NCBI GenBank assembly: GCA_018262705.1
Contig: JADFDQ010000015.1
Span: 1-45,010 of the forward strand
Source: Xanthomonas sp.
Lineage (GTDB): Bacteria > Pseudomonadota > Gammaproteobacteria > Xanthomonadales > Xanthomonadaceae
Direction: 5' to 3'
DNA: 45,010 nt
The translations under genes and the position numbers were made by a program. The notes below the pieces were generated by a model. The model was not told the origin of the DNA. It saw nothing but the letters and a program-made list of their open reading frames with translations, and did not search any database. Positions within the stretch are counted from its first letter, which is position 1. Each line of letters opens with the position of its first letter. Shown one piece after another: positions 27,921 to 36,407 of this stretch.

Positions 27921-28589
27921 TTAGCGCACCGAGCGCAGGGTCAGTTCCATTTCGTCCTTGCCTTTCTTGCGCTGCAGGATGCGCGCCGGCGTCGGCAGGC
28001 CGTCGACGATCCACACGATCACTTGCTTGTCGTCGTTGCCGCGCATGATCCTGGTGGCGGTGCGCGATTGGCCGGCGACGTTGATCGTCTCGGTTCCAAG
28101 CACCCGGTAGCTCTGGCTGCGCGCCGAACCGTTGTCCACCAGCCGGTAAGTCAGCGGTCGGCCGGCGGACACGTCGCGCACGATCGCCAGGTTCAGCAGC
28201 ATGCCGTCCATGTCGCCGTCCAGAAGGCGAACCGGACCGGCGCGTTCGGGCTTCACGTCGCCGCTCCAGCGGGCCTCGCCGCGCGACCAGTCGTAGGTCG
28301 TTTCGATTCTCGACTTCTTGAACAGCAGCTGCGCGGTATCGGTGCCGGACAGCGGACGAAAGACGCCGCCGCGTTCTTCAAACAGCGTGGTCTGGCGGGC
28401 GCTGCCCAGCCGGTTGCTGATGTTCAGGTCGTAACGCCAGCGATCGTTGCCGGCGCTGCTCAGGGTGATCCGGGCATTGGCCTGAACGCCTTTCCAGCTG
28501 GCGTCATAGTCGGCGATAAACGGCTGGATGGCCCAGGCGGGCAGGCAGGCGAACAGCAGGAACAGGGCGGTGATGCGGAGAGTCTTCAT
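27921..28589 (-). CDS. DUF3108 domain exported protein
   Basis: A 222-residue protein with a signal peptide (MKTLRITALFLLFACLP to AWA). The mature part matches the DUF3108 pattern: FIADYDASWKGVQANARITL near the start, then RRxD-like beta-rich repeats, LLDGDMDGMLLNLAIVRDV and a C-terminal KDEMELTLRSV. It is probably periplasmic and beta-sheet-rich; the function of the family is not established. An upstream GTG (28598) is an alternative start adding three residues. It is close behind purN (43 bases) on the same strand, an arrangement seen in related Xanthomonads. Confidence 0.85.
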   Translation of the reverse strand: MKTLRITALFLLFACLPAWAIQPFIADYDASWKGVQANARITLSSAGNDRWRYDLNISNRLGSARQTTLFEERGGVFRPLSGTDTAQLLFKKSRIETTYDWSRGEARWSGDVKPERAGPVRLLDGDMDGMLLNLAIVRDVSAGRPLTYRLVDNGSARSQSYRVLGTETINVAGQSRTATRIMRGNDDKQVIVWIVDGLPTPARILQRKKGKDEMELTLRSVR

Positions 28590-28632
28590 CGGAAGCACAG
28601 GGAATCGGTCGGAGACGGCTGCGAATGCGCCG

Positions 28633-29277
28633 TCATGAGTGGGGCGACTCTAGTTGCAAAGGCGTGTACAGAGGATGACCGTCGAGCAGCGGTTGTCCGC
28701 CTCGTTCGACGAGACGGCCGCTGGCCAGCATCTGCAAAACGGACAGGTACAACGGATGCTCGACCTGAAGCACGCGCGTGGCGAGGGCGTTGGCATCGTC
28801 GTCCCGGTGCACCGAAACCTTGGCTTGGGCGATCACCGCGCCGCCGTCGAGTTCGGCATTGACCAGATGCACGCTGGCGCCGTGCTCGACATCATCGGCG
28901 TCGATGGCGCGCTGGTGCGTATGCAGGCCTTTGTATTTGGGCAGCAGGGACGGATGGATGTTGAGAATGCGGCCGGAGAAACGGCCGACAAAGGCTGGCC
29001 CGAGGATGCGCATGTAGCCGGCGCAGACGATCCAGTCCGGTCTGGAGGCGGCCACGGCATCGGCAAGCGTGGCGTCGAAGGCCTCGCGACTGCCGCAGGA
29101 CTTCAGCGTGCGCGACCAGCGCAGCGGCTCGGGCACGCGCTGCAAGGCCTGCGCGTCGGGCTGGTCGGAAAACACGCCCGCGATCTGCGCGTCCAGCGTG
29201 CCGGCGGCGATCGCATCGAGGATCGCCTGCAGGTTGCTGCCGCGACCGGACGCGAGAACGGCAAGGCGAATCGTCAT
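28633..29277 (-). CDS. purN: Phosphoribosylglycinamide formyltransferase PurN
   Basis: A 214-residue enzyme that formylates GAR with 10-formyl-tetrahydrofolate in purine synthesis. The substrate site LASGRGSNLQAILDAI is at the N-terminus. The catalytic set is in ILNIHPSLLPKYKGLHTHQR (Asn and His) and the Asp in AELDGGAVIAQ. The ATG overlaps the purM stop (ATGA). It is the second gene of purM-purN, the usual bacterial order. Motifs are intact and length is normal. Confidence 0.97.
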   Translation of the reverse strand: MTIRLAVLASGRGSNLQAILDAIAAGTLDAQIAGVFSDQPDAQALQRVPEPLRWSRTLKSCGSREAFDATLADAVAASRPDWIVCAGYMRILGPAFVGRFSGRILNIHPSLLPKYKGLHTHQRAIDADDVEHGASVHLVNAELDGGAVIAQAKVSVHRDDDANALATRVLQVEHPLYLSVLQMLASGRLVERGGQPLLDGHPLYTPLQLESPHS

Positions 29278-30332
29278 CAACCGATCCGCAGCCGCTCGCC
29301 ATCGTCGACCGGCGTCACCTGGCCGATCTGCCAGTGCGCCAGCCCCAACCGGTCAAGATCGGCCGAAATGGCAGACACCGCGCTGGGGTCCACCATCAAC
29401 ACATAGCCCACGCCGCAGTTGAAAGTGCGCCACATTTCTTCACGCGCCACGTTGCCTTCGCGTTGCAGCCAGTCGAACACTGCGGGTTGCGGCCAAGCCG
29501 AGGTGTCGATATCCAACCCCAACGGCGCGGGAACCACGCGAATGATTTTTTCCACCAGCGCGCCGCCGGTGACGTGGGCCATGGCGTGAATCTCATGCTT
29601 GGCCAGCAGCTCCAGCACCGGTTTGACGTAGATCCGCGTGGGTTCCATTAGCGCATCGGCCAGGGTCACGCCGCCCAAATCCAGATCCAACCGGCCGTTA
29701 TCGGGCGTGGCGCCGGCGCGGGCTAGAATCTTTCGAATCAGCGAATAGCCGTTGGAATGCGGGCCGCTGGAAGCAATGCCAATCAACACATCGCCAGCAC
29801 GCAGCTTGCTGGAATCCACCAGCTTGGATTTTTCCACCGCGCCGACGGTAAAGCCGGCCAGATCGTATTCGCCCGGCGGATACATGTCGGGCATTTCAGC
29901 GGTTTCGCCGCCAATCAGCGCGCAACCGGCGATTTCGCAACCTTTGGCAATGCCGCCGACCACGTTGACGGTGGTTTCGACGTCGAGCTTGCCGGTGGCG
30001 AAATAATCGAGGAAAAACAGCGGCTCGGCGCCTTGCACCAGCACGTCGTTCACGCACATCGCCACCAGATCCTGGCCGATGCTGTCGTGACGGTTCAGCT
30101 GTTTGGCCAAGATGAGCTTGGTGCCCACGCCATCGGTCCCGGACACCAGCACCGGCTCCTTGTAGCGGCCGGAGAGGTCGAACAGGCCGCCAAACAGGCC
30201 CACCCCGCCTAGCACTTCCGAGCGCAGCGTGCGCCGCACCAAGGGTTTGATGCGTTCAACGACCTCGTTGCCGGCATCGATGTCGACGCCGGCGTCGCGG
30301 TAGGTCAGGCCAGGGGAGGTGGATGGCGGCAC
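29277..30332 (-). CDS. purM: Phosphoribosylformylglycinamidine cyclo-ligase PurM
   Basis: A 351-residue AIR synthetase closing the imidazole ring in purine synthesis. [21 protein letters not shown] near the N-terminus, [39 protein letters not shown] and [14 protein letters not shown] are family signatures. The frame is open further upstream, but GTG 30332 gives the expected N-terminus; no strong ribosome site marks it, so the start is the least certain part. It diverges from the DUF2066 gene across about 120 bases. Confidence 0.95.
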   Translation of the reverse strand: MPPSTSPGLTYRDAGVDIDAGNEVVERIKPLVRRTLRSEVLGGVGLFGGLFDLSGRYKEPVLVSGTDGVGTKLILAKQLNRHDSIGQDLVAMCVNDVLVQGAEPLFFLDYFATGKLDVETTVNVVGGIAKGCEIAGCALIGGETAEMPDMYPPGEYDLAGFTVGAVEKSKLVDSSKLRAGDVLIGIASSGPHSNGYSLIRKILARAGATPDNGRLDLDLGGVTLADALMEPTRIYVKPVLELLAKHEIHAMAHVTGGALVEKIIRVVPAPLGLDIDTSAWPQPAVFDWLQREGNVAREEMWRTFNCGVGYVLMVDPSAVSAISADLDRLGLAHWQIGQVTPVDDGERLRIG

Positions 30333-30451
30333 GGCAAGTCGCAGCGGGCGTCGGGGAAGTGATTTTAGCAGGCGACCGACGCGGTCATGGACGCAGGCGC
30401 CCGGCTGCGGCAACATTCCACGGTTGAGGGCAGCTTGGGCAGGATGTGGCG

Positions 30452-31570
30452 ATGCAATCTGGAATGCAATTGGGAACGCGGTGGTGGCTTGGCCTGCTGT
30501 TGGCGGTTCTGGGCATGCTGCTTGCGGGCAACGCCTTGGCGCAGCGCACGGAAGGCGACCGCGCCGTAGCGCAGGGCACCTACGAGGTTGAAGTGCCGGT
30601 GCGCAACCAGACCGATGCCGAGCGCAAGCGCGGGCTGGCCGCGGCGCTGGCGCAGGTGCTGGTCAACGTCACCGGCGATCGCGGCGCGGCTGCGCGCGGC
30701 GGCGTGCGTGAGGAAATGGCCAAGGTCGACGATTACGTCGACAGTTATGACTTCCGGCAGGACGAGGGCGTGGGCGCATCCGGCGCGCCAAGCTACCAGA
30801 CCAAGCTGGTGGTGCGCTTCAAGCCGGATGCGGTGAACGATCTGGTGGACATGCTGGGCCTGCCGAACTGGCCGTCACCACGGCCCAAGCCGGTGCTTTG
30901 GCTGGCGATCGACGACGGCAGCGGCCCGCGTCTGGTTGGTTTGGGGCAGGCCAACGCGGCGCGTTCGGTGCTGGATCAAGCCAAGGCGCGCGGGTTCTCG
31001 CTCGGTCTGCCGGCCGGAAATGCCGCCGAGATGGCGGCGGTCGGAGCGATCTGGCGCGGCGACAACACTGCGGTGGCTGCCCTGTCGCGGCGCTACAGCC
31101 CGCCGATCCAGCTGATCGGTAAGATGCGACGTGGCCCTGGCCAATGGCTGGTGGACTGGACGCTGGTGGACAACGGCAGGGTGCTGGGCAACTGGCAGAC
31201 CAGCAGCGCCGATGCGCGTCGGGCCATGGCCGGCGGGGCGGATGGCGCGGCCGATGCCTTGTACCGACGCTATGCTCGGGCCGGCAGCGGCGGAGCCGGC
31301 AGCACCTACCGCGTCCAGATTGCCGGGCTGCGCAACGGCGAGGATTACCTGCGCGTTGCCGGATATTTGGGCAGAATTTCGATCGTTCGGCGCATTGCGC
31401 CGGTCATGGCAACGCCGGATCGGCTCGATCTGGAACTCGACCTGAGCACCGGCATGGCGAACTTCACCCGCTATGTCGATCGTGGAGGCGTGCTGGTTGC
31501 GGTTCCGGACGATGCGGGAAGCGCAGGCGATGGTACCGGCGTGACCCGCTTCCGGCTGGCCGGAGGTTGA
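30452..31570 (+). CDS. DUF2066 domain exported protein
   Basis: A 372-residue protein with an N-terminal signal or anchor ([20 protein letters not shown]) and a DUF2066 body: [23 protein letters not shown] at about residues 43-65, [11 protein letters not shown], and [18 protein letters not shown]. The ATG chosen has AGGA seven bases upstream; a GTG six bases earlier is an alternative. The family is widespread in gammaproteobacteria next to purM and hda, yet has no assigned function. Two bases separate it from the permease that follows, so they form an operon with hda. Confidence 0.88.
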   Translation: MQSGMQLGTRWWLGLLLAVLGMLLAGNALAQRTEGDRAVAQGTYEVEVPVRNQTDAERKRGLAAALAQVLVNVTGDRGAAARGGVREEMAKVDDYVDSYDFRQDEGVGASGAPSYQTKLVVRFKPDAVNDLVDMLGLPNWPSPRPKPVLWLAIDDGSGPRLVGLGQANAARSVLDQAKARGFSLGLPAGNAAEMAAVGAIWRGDNTAVAALSRRYSPPIQLIGKMRRGPGQWLVDWTLVDNGRVLGNWQTSSADARRAMAGGADGAADALYRRYARAGSGGAGSTYRVQIAGLRNGEDYLRVAGYLGRISIVRRIAPVMATPDRLDLELDLSTGMANFTRYVDRGGVLVAVPDDAGSAGDGTGVTRFRLAGG

Positions 31571-31572
31571 CG

Positions 31573-32784
31573 ATGGCGCGCGAGCACGATCTGGCGACCA
31601 TCGCGGCGTTTTTCCGGCGGCTGCAGTGGGGCGTGCTGGGATTCGGGCTGCTCTGGCTGATCTGGATTCTTTCGCCAGTCTTGTTTCCGTTCGCATTTGC
31701 GGCGCTGCTGGCGTGGATGGGCGATCCGATGGTGGATCGTCTTGAAAAGCGCGGTCTGGGCCGCAACACTGCGGTAATCCTGGTTTTTTCGGTGATCGTG
31801 TTGATCCTGACGGGAGCGCTTGTGCTGCTCATTCCCGTTCTTGAACAACAGATTTCGACGCTGATCGATTCGGTACCCAGCTATCGGGACTGGTTTCTCG
31901 GAACCGTGGTTCCGTGGTTCGAACACCGCACCGGCTATCAATTGCACGCCATGCTGGACGTGGAGAATCTCATGGCGCTGCTGCGCGAGCACTGGCAGAG
32001 CGCCGGCGGCATCGCCGCGGTGACGTTGGGCTACGTGTCGCGTTCGAGCTTTGCATTGCTCGGCCTGGTGGTGAATGCAGCATTGCTGCCGGTGTTGACC
32101 TTTTTCTTCCTGCGCGATTGGGATCTGATCGTGGGTCGCGTGGGTTCGATGGTGCCGCGCGACCACTACCAGACCGTAAAACGGCTGGCGCTGCAATCGG
32201 ATGAAGTGCTGGGCGGCTTTCTGCGCGGCCAGCTGTTGGTCATGCTGATTCTCGGCATCCTCTACGGTCTTGGCCTATGGTTCGTCGGTCTGGATCTGGG
32301 CATCCTGATCGGTTTGATTGGCGGCGTATTGACCTTCGTGCCGTATCTGGGGCCGGCTTCGATCGTGGTGCTGGGCGGACTGGCCGCGCTGGTTCAGTTC
32401 GGCGACTGGCAGCATCTGGCCGGCGTCGGTGTCGTGTTCGGGGTCGGCCAGATCGTCGAAAGCTATGTGCTCACGCCAAAGCTGGTGGGCGATCGCATCG
32501 GCCTGCACCCGATGGCGGTGATCTTTTCGGTGATGGCCGGCGGGGTGCTGTTCGGTTTCCTCGGCATGCTGCTGGCGCTGCCGGTGGCCGCCGTCGCCAA
32601 CGTCCTGCTGCGCTATGCGCAGGAACGCTACCGCGAGAGCGAACTGTACGCGGGCGACACGCCGGTGGTTCTGGTCGATGTCGAGGGGTTTGTCGGTGTA
32701 CCGGACGAGGACGCACCGGAGGAAGAAAACGCGGGCAATGGCGCCCGTGGCGTCGGCCCGGATCGTGGGAATGACGCCGCCTGA
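31573..32784 (+). CDS. AI-2E family transporter (PerM-like permease)
   Basis: A 403-residue inner membrane protein of the PerM/TqsA (AI-2 exporter) family with about eight helices. Typical features are LLWLIWILSPVLFPFAFAALLAWM, FFFLRDWDLIV, GFLRGQLLVMLILGILYGLGL, TFVPYLGPA, and the conserved VESYVLTPKLVGDRIGLHPMAVIFSVMAGG spread over the last helices. A C-terminal acidic tail of about 50 residues is cytoplasmic. Substrate is unknown; family names refer to AI-2 export in only some members. Its 3' end overlaps hda by 14 bases. Confidence 0.9.
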   Translation: MAREHDLATIAAFFRRLQWGVLGFGLLWLIWILSPVLFPFAFAALLAWMGDPMVDRLEKRGLGRNTAVILVFSVIVLILTGALVLLIPVLEQQISTLIDSVPSYRDWFLGTVVPWFEHRTGYQLHAMLDVENLMALLREHWQSAGGIAAVTLGYVSRSSFALLGLVVNAALLPVLTFFFLRDWDLIVGRVGSMVPRDHYQTVKRLALQSDEVLGGFLRGQLLVMLILGILYGLGLWFVGLDLGILIGLIGGVLTFVPYLGPASIVVLGGLAALVQFGDWQHLAGVGVVFGVGQIVESYVLTPKLVGDRIGLHPMAVIFSVMAGGVLFGFLGMLLALPVAAVANVLLRYAQERYRESELYAGDTPVVLVDVEGFVGVPDEDAPEEENAGNGARGVGPDRGNDAA

Positions 32785-33484
32785 CGTGGATGCGGTCGGG
32801 CCACAACTGCCGCTGGCGTTGCGCGCGCCGCCGGATCAGCGCTTCGACCGCTACATCGAGGCGCCGGTCGGGATGCTGGCGCAGCTGCGCGCGTTGGCGA
32901 CCGGCACCTGTTCCGGTGGGGCGTACCTGCAGGGCGTGCGTTCCAGCGGAAAGACCCACCTGCTGTTGGCGGCTTGTGCGGAAGCCGATACGGCCGGTCG
33001 CCATGCAGTTTATTTGCCGTTGTGCAACTTGCGCGGCCGCGTGCACGAAGCCCTGTGCGATGTCGATGCGGAACTGATTGCGCTCGACGATCTGGATGCG
33101 GTGGCGGGCGAGCGCGCCGACGAGATCGCGCTGTTCGACCGCCACAACGCCCAGCGCGAGGCCGGGCGCAGCATCGTCTTCTCTGCCGCGGCCGCGCCGG
33201 ATGCGCTGGCGTTGACCCTGCTTGACCTGCGTTCGCGGCTTGCGCAGTGCACGCGCTGGCAGCTGCCGATCCTGGACGACGCCGGCCGCGCGCAGATGCT
33301 GCGTGTGCGTGCCGCCGCGCGCGGATTGGATTTCGACGCGGCGGCGCTGGATTGGATGCTGCAGCGCTGCAGCCGCGACCCCGGCAGTCTCGTTGCGCTG
33401 TTCGAACAACTCGATCGCGCCTCGCTCGCCGCGCAGCGTCGGCTGACCGTGCCGTTTTTGCGAGAGGTTCTGTCAAAGGATTGA
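32771..33484 (+). CDS. hda: DnaA regulatory inactivator Hda
   Basis: A 237-residue AAA+ protein resembling the DnaA ATPase domain. The N-terminal QLPLAL is the clamp-binding motif through which Hda binds the beta sliding clamp. The Walker A region is VRSSGKTHLLLAAC and Walker B is LIALDDLDAV. The C-terminal GSLVALFEQLDRASLAAQR plus LTVPFLREVL matches E. coli Hda end to end. With the clamp it stimulates ATP hydrolysis by DnaA after initiation. Position after a PerM-type permease and DUF2066 gene is conserved in gammaproteobacteria. Confidence 0.93.
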   Translation: MTPPDVDAVGPQLPLALRAPPDQRFDRYIEAPVGMLAQLRALATGTCSGGAYLQGVRSSGKTHLLLAACAEADTAGRHAVYLPLCNLRGRVHEALCDVDAELIALDDLDAVAGERADEIALFDRHNAQREAGRSIVFSAAAAPDALALTLLDLRSRLAQCTRWQLPILDDAGRAQMLRVRAAARGLDFDAAALDWMLQRCSRDPGSLVALFEQLDRASLAAQRRLTVPFLREVLSKD

Positions 33485-33490
33485 GCAAAC

Positions 33491-33514
33491 GGCAGCGGCA
33501 TGCGCTCCGCTGCC
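33491..33514 (+). other. Hairpin after hda, without T tract
   Basis: GGCAGCGG and CCGCTGCC form a perfect 8-bp stem with an 8-base loop, 7 bases after the hda stop. There is no T run, so it is not a clear intrinsic terminator. The rest of the 135-base gap to 33619 contains a second GC hairpin (CGGCGG at 33575-33580 with CCGCCG at 33593-33598) and no gene. Confidence 0.45.
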
Positions 33515-33619
33515 CGTTGACCAAGGCAACGCCCATCAAGTCAGCGTTGTCCAAGGACCGGACTCCGAGCCGAGCGGCGGCCAAATGTGTGACCGCCGCC
33601 GTGCAGCCGCGATAGACGC

Positions 33620-34357
33620 TCAAAAGAGGAACTTGACGCCAAGATTCAGGTTGTCCATGCGCTGGCTGCTGTCCGAAAAGCGGCCGCTGTAGCCGATCCA
33701 GCCGGTCAGGTCGGGCGTGAAGGCGCAGCCCAGGCCAAGCTCCGCACTGACCCAGCTCCGATCCGGCAGGTAGCCATCCAGTGCGAAGGTTCCGGCCATG
33801 ATGTTCAGCCCCGCGCTGACTGCGCGCGGATCGGCATCGCGGTCGTGGTGCCATGCCAGCCGTGCATAGGGATACAGCGTCGTGTTGCCCGATTGCAGGG
33901 CGCCGCTGAGCTGCCAGCCCAAGGATGCAATCAGCGCATTGCGCCGCTGGTTGCCGAACCGCATCGCGGTGGCGTCGTCGCCCGCTTCGCGGTAGCCATC
34001 CACCCGGATCCGCTGCCAGCTCAGGTCGGCAAACGGCCCGGTCTTCCAGTCGCCGGCAGCAAACCACCAGCCGCCCGTGAGCGACAGCGCCGAGTGCGAG
34101 CCGGCGGTGTCACCCACCTCGTGACGTTGATCGGGGCCGATCTGGATCGTGCGCTCCACGTTGCGATAACGCAGGTGGCCAACGCTGCCGATGGCGCCGA
34201 GGTAGGCATGCGCGCCGTTCCACAGCGCATAGCCGGTGGCTTCGCTGGTGCTGAGCCTGAAGCCGCCGGCATTGTTGGCGAAGGTATTGCGCTGTCGGCC
34301 TTCGCTCAGCGCAAACCCCGTCGTCACCGTCGCTGTGGCTTGAATGTCGGCACCCAC
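33620..34357 (-). CDS. Autotransporter beta-barrel domain (3' part of an interrupted esterase gene)
   Basis: About 245 residues of an autotransporter outer-membrane barrel: alternating strands such as LSLTGGWWFAAGDW, TGPFADLSWQRIRVDGY and LYPYARLAWHHDRD, ending NLNLGVKFLF with the C-terminal Phe needed for barrel assembly. It is in the same reading frame as the GDSL passenger upstream and separated from it only by a TGA at 34454-34456. The barrel similarity runs back in frame to that stop (GWRPWINVSHARQRFD). The GTG at 34357 is a formal start only. It is best read as the translocator half of one gene broken by a nonsense codon, or read through. Confidence 0.75.
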   Translation of the reverse strand: MGADIQATATVTTGFALSEGRQRNTFANNAGGFRLSTSEATGYALWNGAHAYLGAIGSVGHLRYRNVERTIQIGPDQRHEVGDTAGSHSALSLTGGWWFAAGDWKTGPFADLSWQRIRVDGYREAGDDATAMRFGNQRRNALIASLGWQLSGALQSGNTTLYPYARLAWHHDRDADPRAVSAGLNIMAGTFALDGYLPDRSWVSAELGLGCAFTPDLTGWIGYSGRFSDSSQRMDNLNLGVKFLF

Positions 34358-34453
34358 GGCGAGCAGGTTGGTGTCGCTGCGATTCGCGGGTGAATTCAGT
34401 TGCGCATCGAAGCGCTGGCGGGCATGACTGACGTTGATCCACGGCCGCCAGCC

Positions 34454-35536
34454 TCAGTCGGGCCGACCGGATTGGCTCAGGCCTTGCGCCAGCACGGCGC
34501 GATTGATGCCGGCATTGAAGGTGAGCGGCGCTTCGCCAAGCAGCGAGAGTTGCCCCGGCGCCAGGACAATGGATTGCGCGTATTGCGCCAGCATTTTGTG
34601 GGTCGCCGTGCCGGGGTGCCCGAAATCGGCAAACATGTGGGTGTTTTCCGCACCTGCTGCGTATGTGTACGGCGCACCGGAGCCTTCCGGGCCGCAATCG
34701 ATCGACAGCGCGTCCATCCCGCAGGCCGGCTCGGCCACATTGGTGAGGCCATAGCGTGCCGGCTCGCTGGCGATTTCGTCGAACAGTGCGAACAGATTGA
34801 CCGGAATCACATTGATGTTGGTCTGGCCAAGCCCTGCACTGAGCGCGTCGTTGTAGGCAGCCGTCATCTGCGTGAGCATGCCGGCCACCTCCGGCCCCAT
34901 CGCCGCCACGTCGGGGGACAGCCCGAGGTCGGGAAGATTGAACACCATGACGTAGCGCGCACCCGCCTGGTCGAGCTGCTGGATCATGGCAAGTTCCGCC
35001 TGTGCATCGGCCGTGATATTGGCCATCGCCTGCTCCGGGGTGATGTCGCCATTGCCAACCCAGGCGAAATTCGTGAACACGTCATTGGCACCGCCAACGA
35101 TCGCGTACAGGGCGTTCGGATCGGCTTTGCCGCCGCTGGCGGCCAGACTCATCGCCAGTTGGTCAGGCAGCGACGGCACGAAGTCCTGCGTGTCTGGCGC
35201 AGCCTCACGGACGGTGGCAAGCGCGAAGGCATAGTTGCTGCCGCCCTGCAACGGAGCCTTGATCGGCATTTTGAAGTAGTTGGCGAAATATTCCACGGCC
35301 ACCAGTCCGGGATTGGTGGTGAAGCGGGTCGTCTGCGGGTAGCCCACCGCGGTTGAAAAGTTGCCGCTGTCGCTGAAACTGTCCCCAAACACCACCATCT
35401 GGCTGAACAGCCCGTTCTGGTCGGTTGCTGTTTGCGGGGCGGCCTGCGCCAACGCGCTGGGGCTGGCAACGGCCAGCACGGTCGGGACGGCTATACTCGC
35501 CAGTGCGGCGGCGATGGAGGTGGGTCGGTGTTTCAT
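34454..35536 (-). CDS. GDSL-type esterase passenger of an autotransporter (truncated by in-frame TGA)
   Basis: A 360-residue exported GDSL/SGNH hydrolase. The ATG has GAGGGA at a good distance and a signal peptide follows (IAVPTVLAVASPSALA). Block I is VVFGDSFSDSGNF with the nucleophile Ser53; GGANDVF gives the Asn oxyanion residue and FADFGHPGTATHK the Asp/His pair. It resembles the surface lipases EstA and ApeE, which continue into a beta-barrel. Here translation stops at TGA 34454, and the barrel continues in the same frame downstream. Without the barrel the esterase could not be displayed on the surface. It diverges from an ECF sigma factor gene. Confidence 0.85.
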   Translation of the reverse strand: MKHRPTSIAAALASIAVPTVLAVASPSALAQAAPQTATDQNGLFSQMVVFGDSFSDSGNFSTAVGYPQTTRFTTNPGLVAVEYFANYFKMPIKAPLQGGSNYAFALATVREAAPDTQDFVPSLPDQLAMSLAASGGKADPNALYAIVGGANDVFTNFAWVGNGDITPEQAMANITADAQAELAMIQQLDQAGARYVMVFNLPDLGLSPDVAAMGPEVAGMLTQMTAAYNDALSAGLGQTNINVIPVNLFALFDEIASEPARYGLTNVAEPACGMDALSIDCGPEGSGAPYTYAAGAENTHMFADFGHPGTATHKMLAQYAQSIVLAPGQLSLLGEAPLTFNAGINRAVLAQGLSQSGRPD

Positions 35537-35563
35537 ACGAAGTCCCTCGGTGGCTGGGTGCAT

Positions 35564-35575
35564 GGGGCATGCCCC
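35564..35575. other. 12-bp palindrome in the esterase/sigma divergent gap
   Basis: GGGGCATGCCCC is a perfect palindrome 28 bases before the esterase start, in the 223-base divergent region 35537-35759. No clear -10/-35 pairs were found for either gene. It may be an operator or chance in GC-rich DNA. Confidence 0.3.
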
Positions 35576-35759
35576 GTGGCGGCTCGCGCCGCAGGCGGTT
35601 TCCGGGGGATTCGGATCGGTTCGGACCGGCCATTGCCAACGCCAAAACCGCAGCTGCGAACTCCCCTTATCTGGCAAAGGCGGAAACCGGAGACAAATGT
35701 GGCCATGTCGAGTGCCGATGCGATTGCAGGTCGGCTCGGGAGCGCGCGTGATTGATGCG

Positions 35760-36320
35760 ATGACCGACGTCACCGGCCTGCTGAAAGCCTGGAGTCGCGG
35801 CGACGAGGCCGCATTGGGAGAATTGACCGAGCGGGTCTATGCCGAGCTGCACCGGATTGCGCATCGCCACATGCGCAGCGAACGCAAGCCGGATGCGCTG
35901 CAAACCACCGCGCTGGTCAACGAGGCCTATCTGCGTCTCACCGACGTCACCGCGGTCGATTGGCGCGATCGTGCGCAGTTTTTGCGATTGCATCGCAGAT
36001 GATGCGACGCATCCTGGTGGACGCGGCGCGCGCGCGATGCCGACAAGCGCGGCGCCGGCGCTGTGCAGGTGACGCTGGACGAATTCGTTCTCTTGGCCGA
36101 GGTGACCGATCAGGCCATTTTGGATCTGGACGATGCCTTGACCGACTTCGCGCAGGTCGCGCCGCGCCAGGCCAAGGTGGTGGAACTGCGCTATTTCGGC
36201 GGATTGACCGAGGAAGATGTTGCGAGGATGCTGGAAATATCGCCACGCACCGTCAGGCGCGACTGGGATATCGCAAAAGCGTGGCTGCTGCGGGAGCTTG
36301 ATCAGGATCGGGGACGTTGA
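35760..36320 (+). pseudogene. ECF-type RNA polymerase sigma factor with two indels
   Basis: The gene encodes an ECF sigma factor of the type usually found beside Ser/Thr kinases in Xanthomonads and planctomycetes. Region 2 reads MTDVTGLLKAWSRGDEAAL to ALVNEAYLRLTDVTAVDW, and region 4 reads QAKVVELRYFGGLTEED to ISPRTVRRDW. Between them the frame is broken. After DWRDRAQF the T run (TTTTT) appears one base short, so the family sequence FAIASQMMRRILVD continues in another frame and frame 0 meets TGA at 36000. The frame is regained at a GC run near 36028-36034, where two bases seem missing. The net loss is 3 bases. Either this is a decayed gene or two sequencing errors sit in low-complexity runs. 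The kinase gene follows after 87 bases. Confidence 0.75.
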
Positions 36321-36407
36321 CCGACGCGAATGTTCCGCGTTCGTGAGGGTTCTGACCGCGCAGCGAATCGGGTGTATTTGGGGTAATCCGCAAAGGACGA
36401 TCAGGCC

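Noticed and set aside
34454-34456. Selenocysteine codon in the autotransporter.
   Set aside because: No selenoprotein relative is known to me for this family, and no convincing SECIS-like hairpin immediately after the TGA was seen.
35973-36002. Programmed -1 ribosomal frameshift at the T run of the sigma factor gene.
   Set aside because: The codon phase (CAG TTT TTG) is not a good slippery heptamer, and a second shift further on would still be needed.
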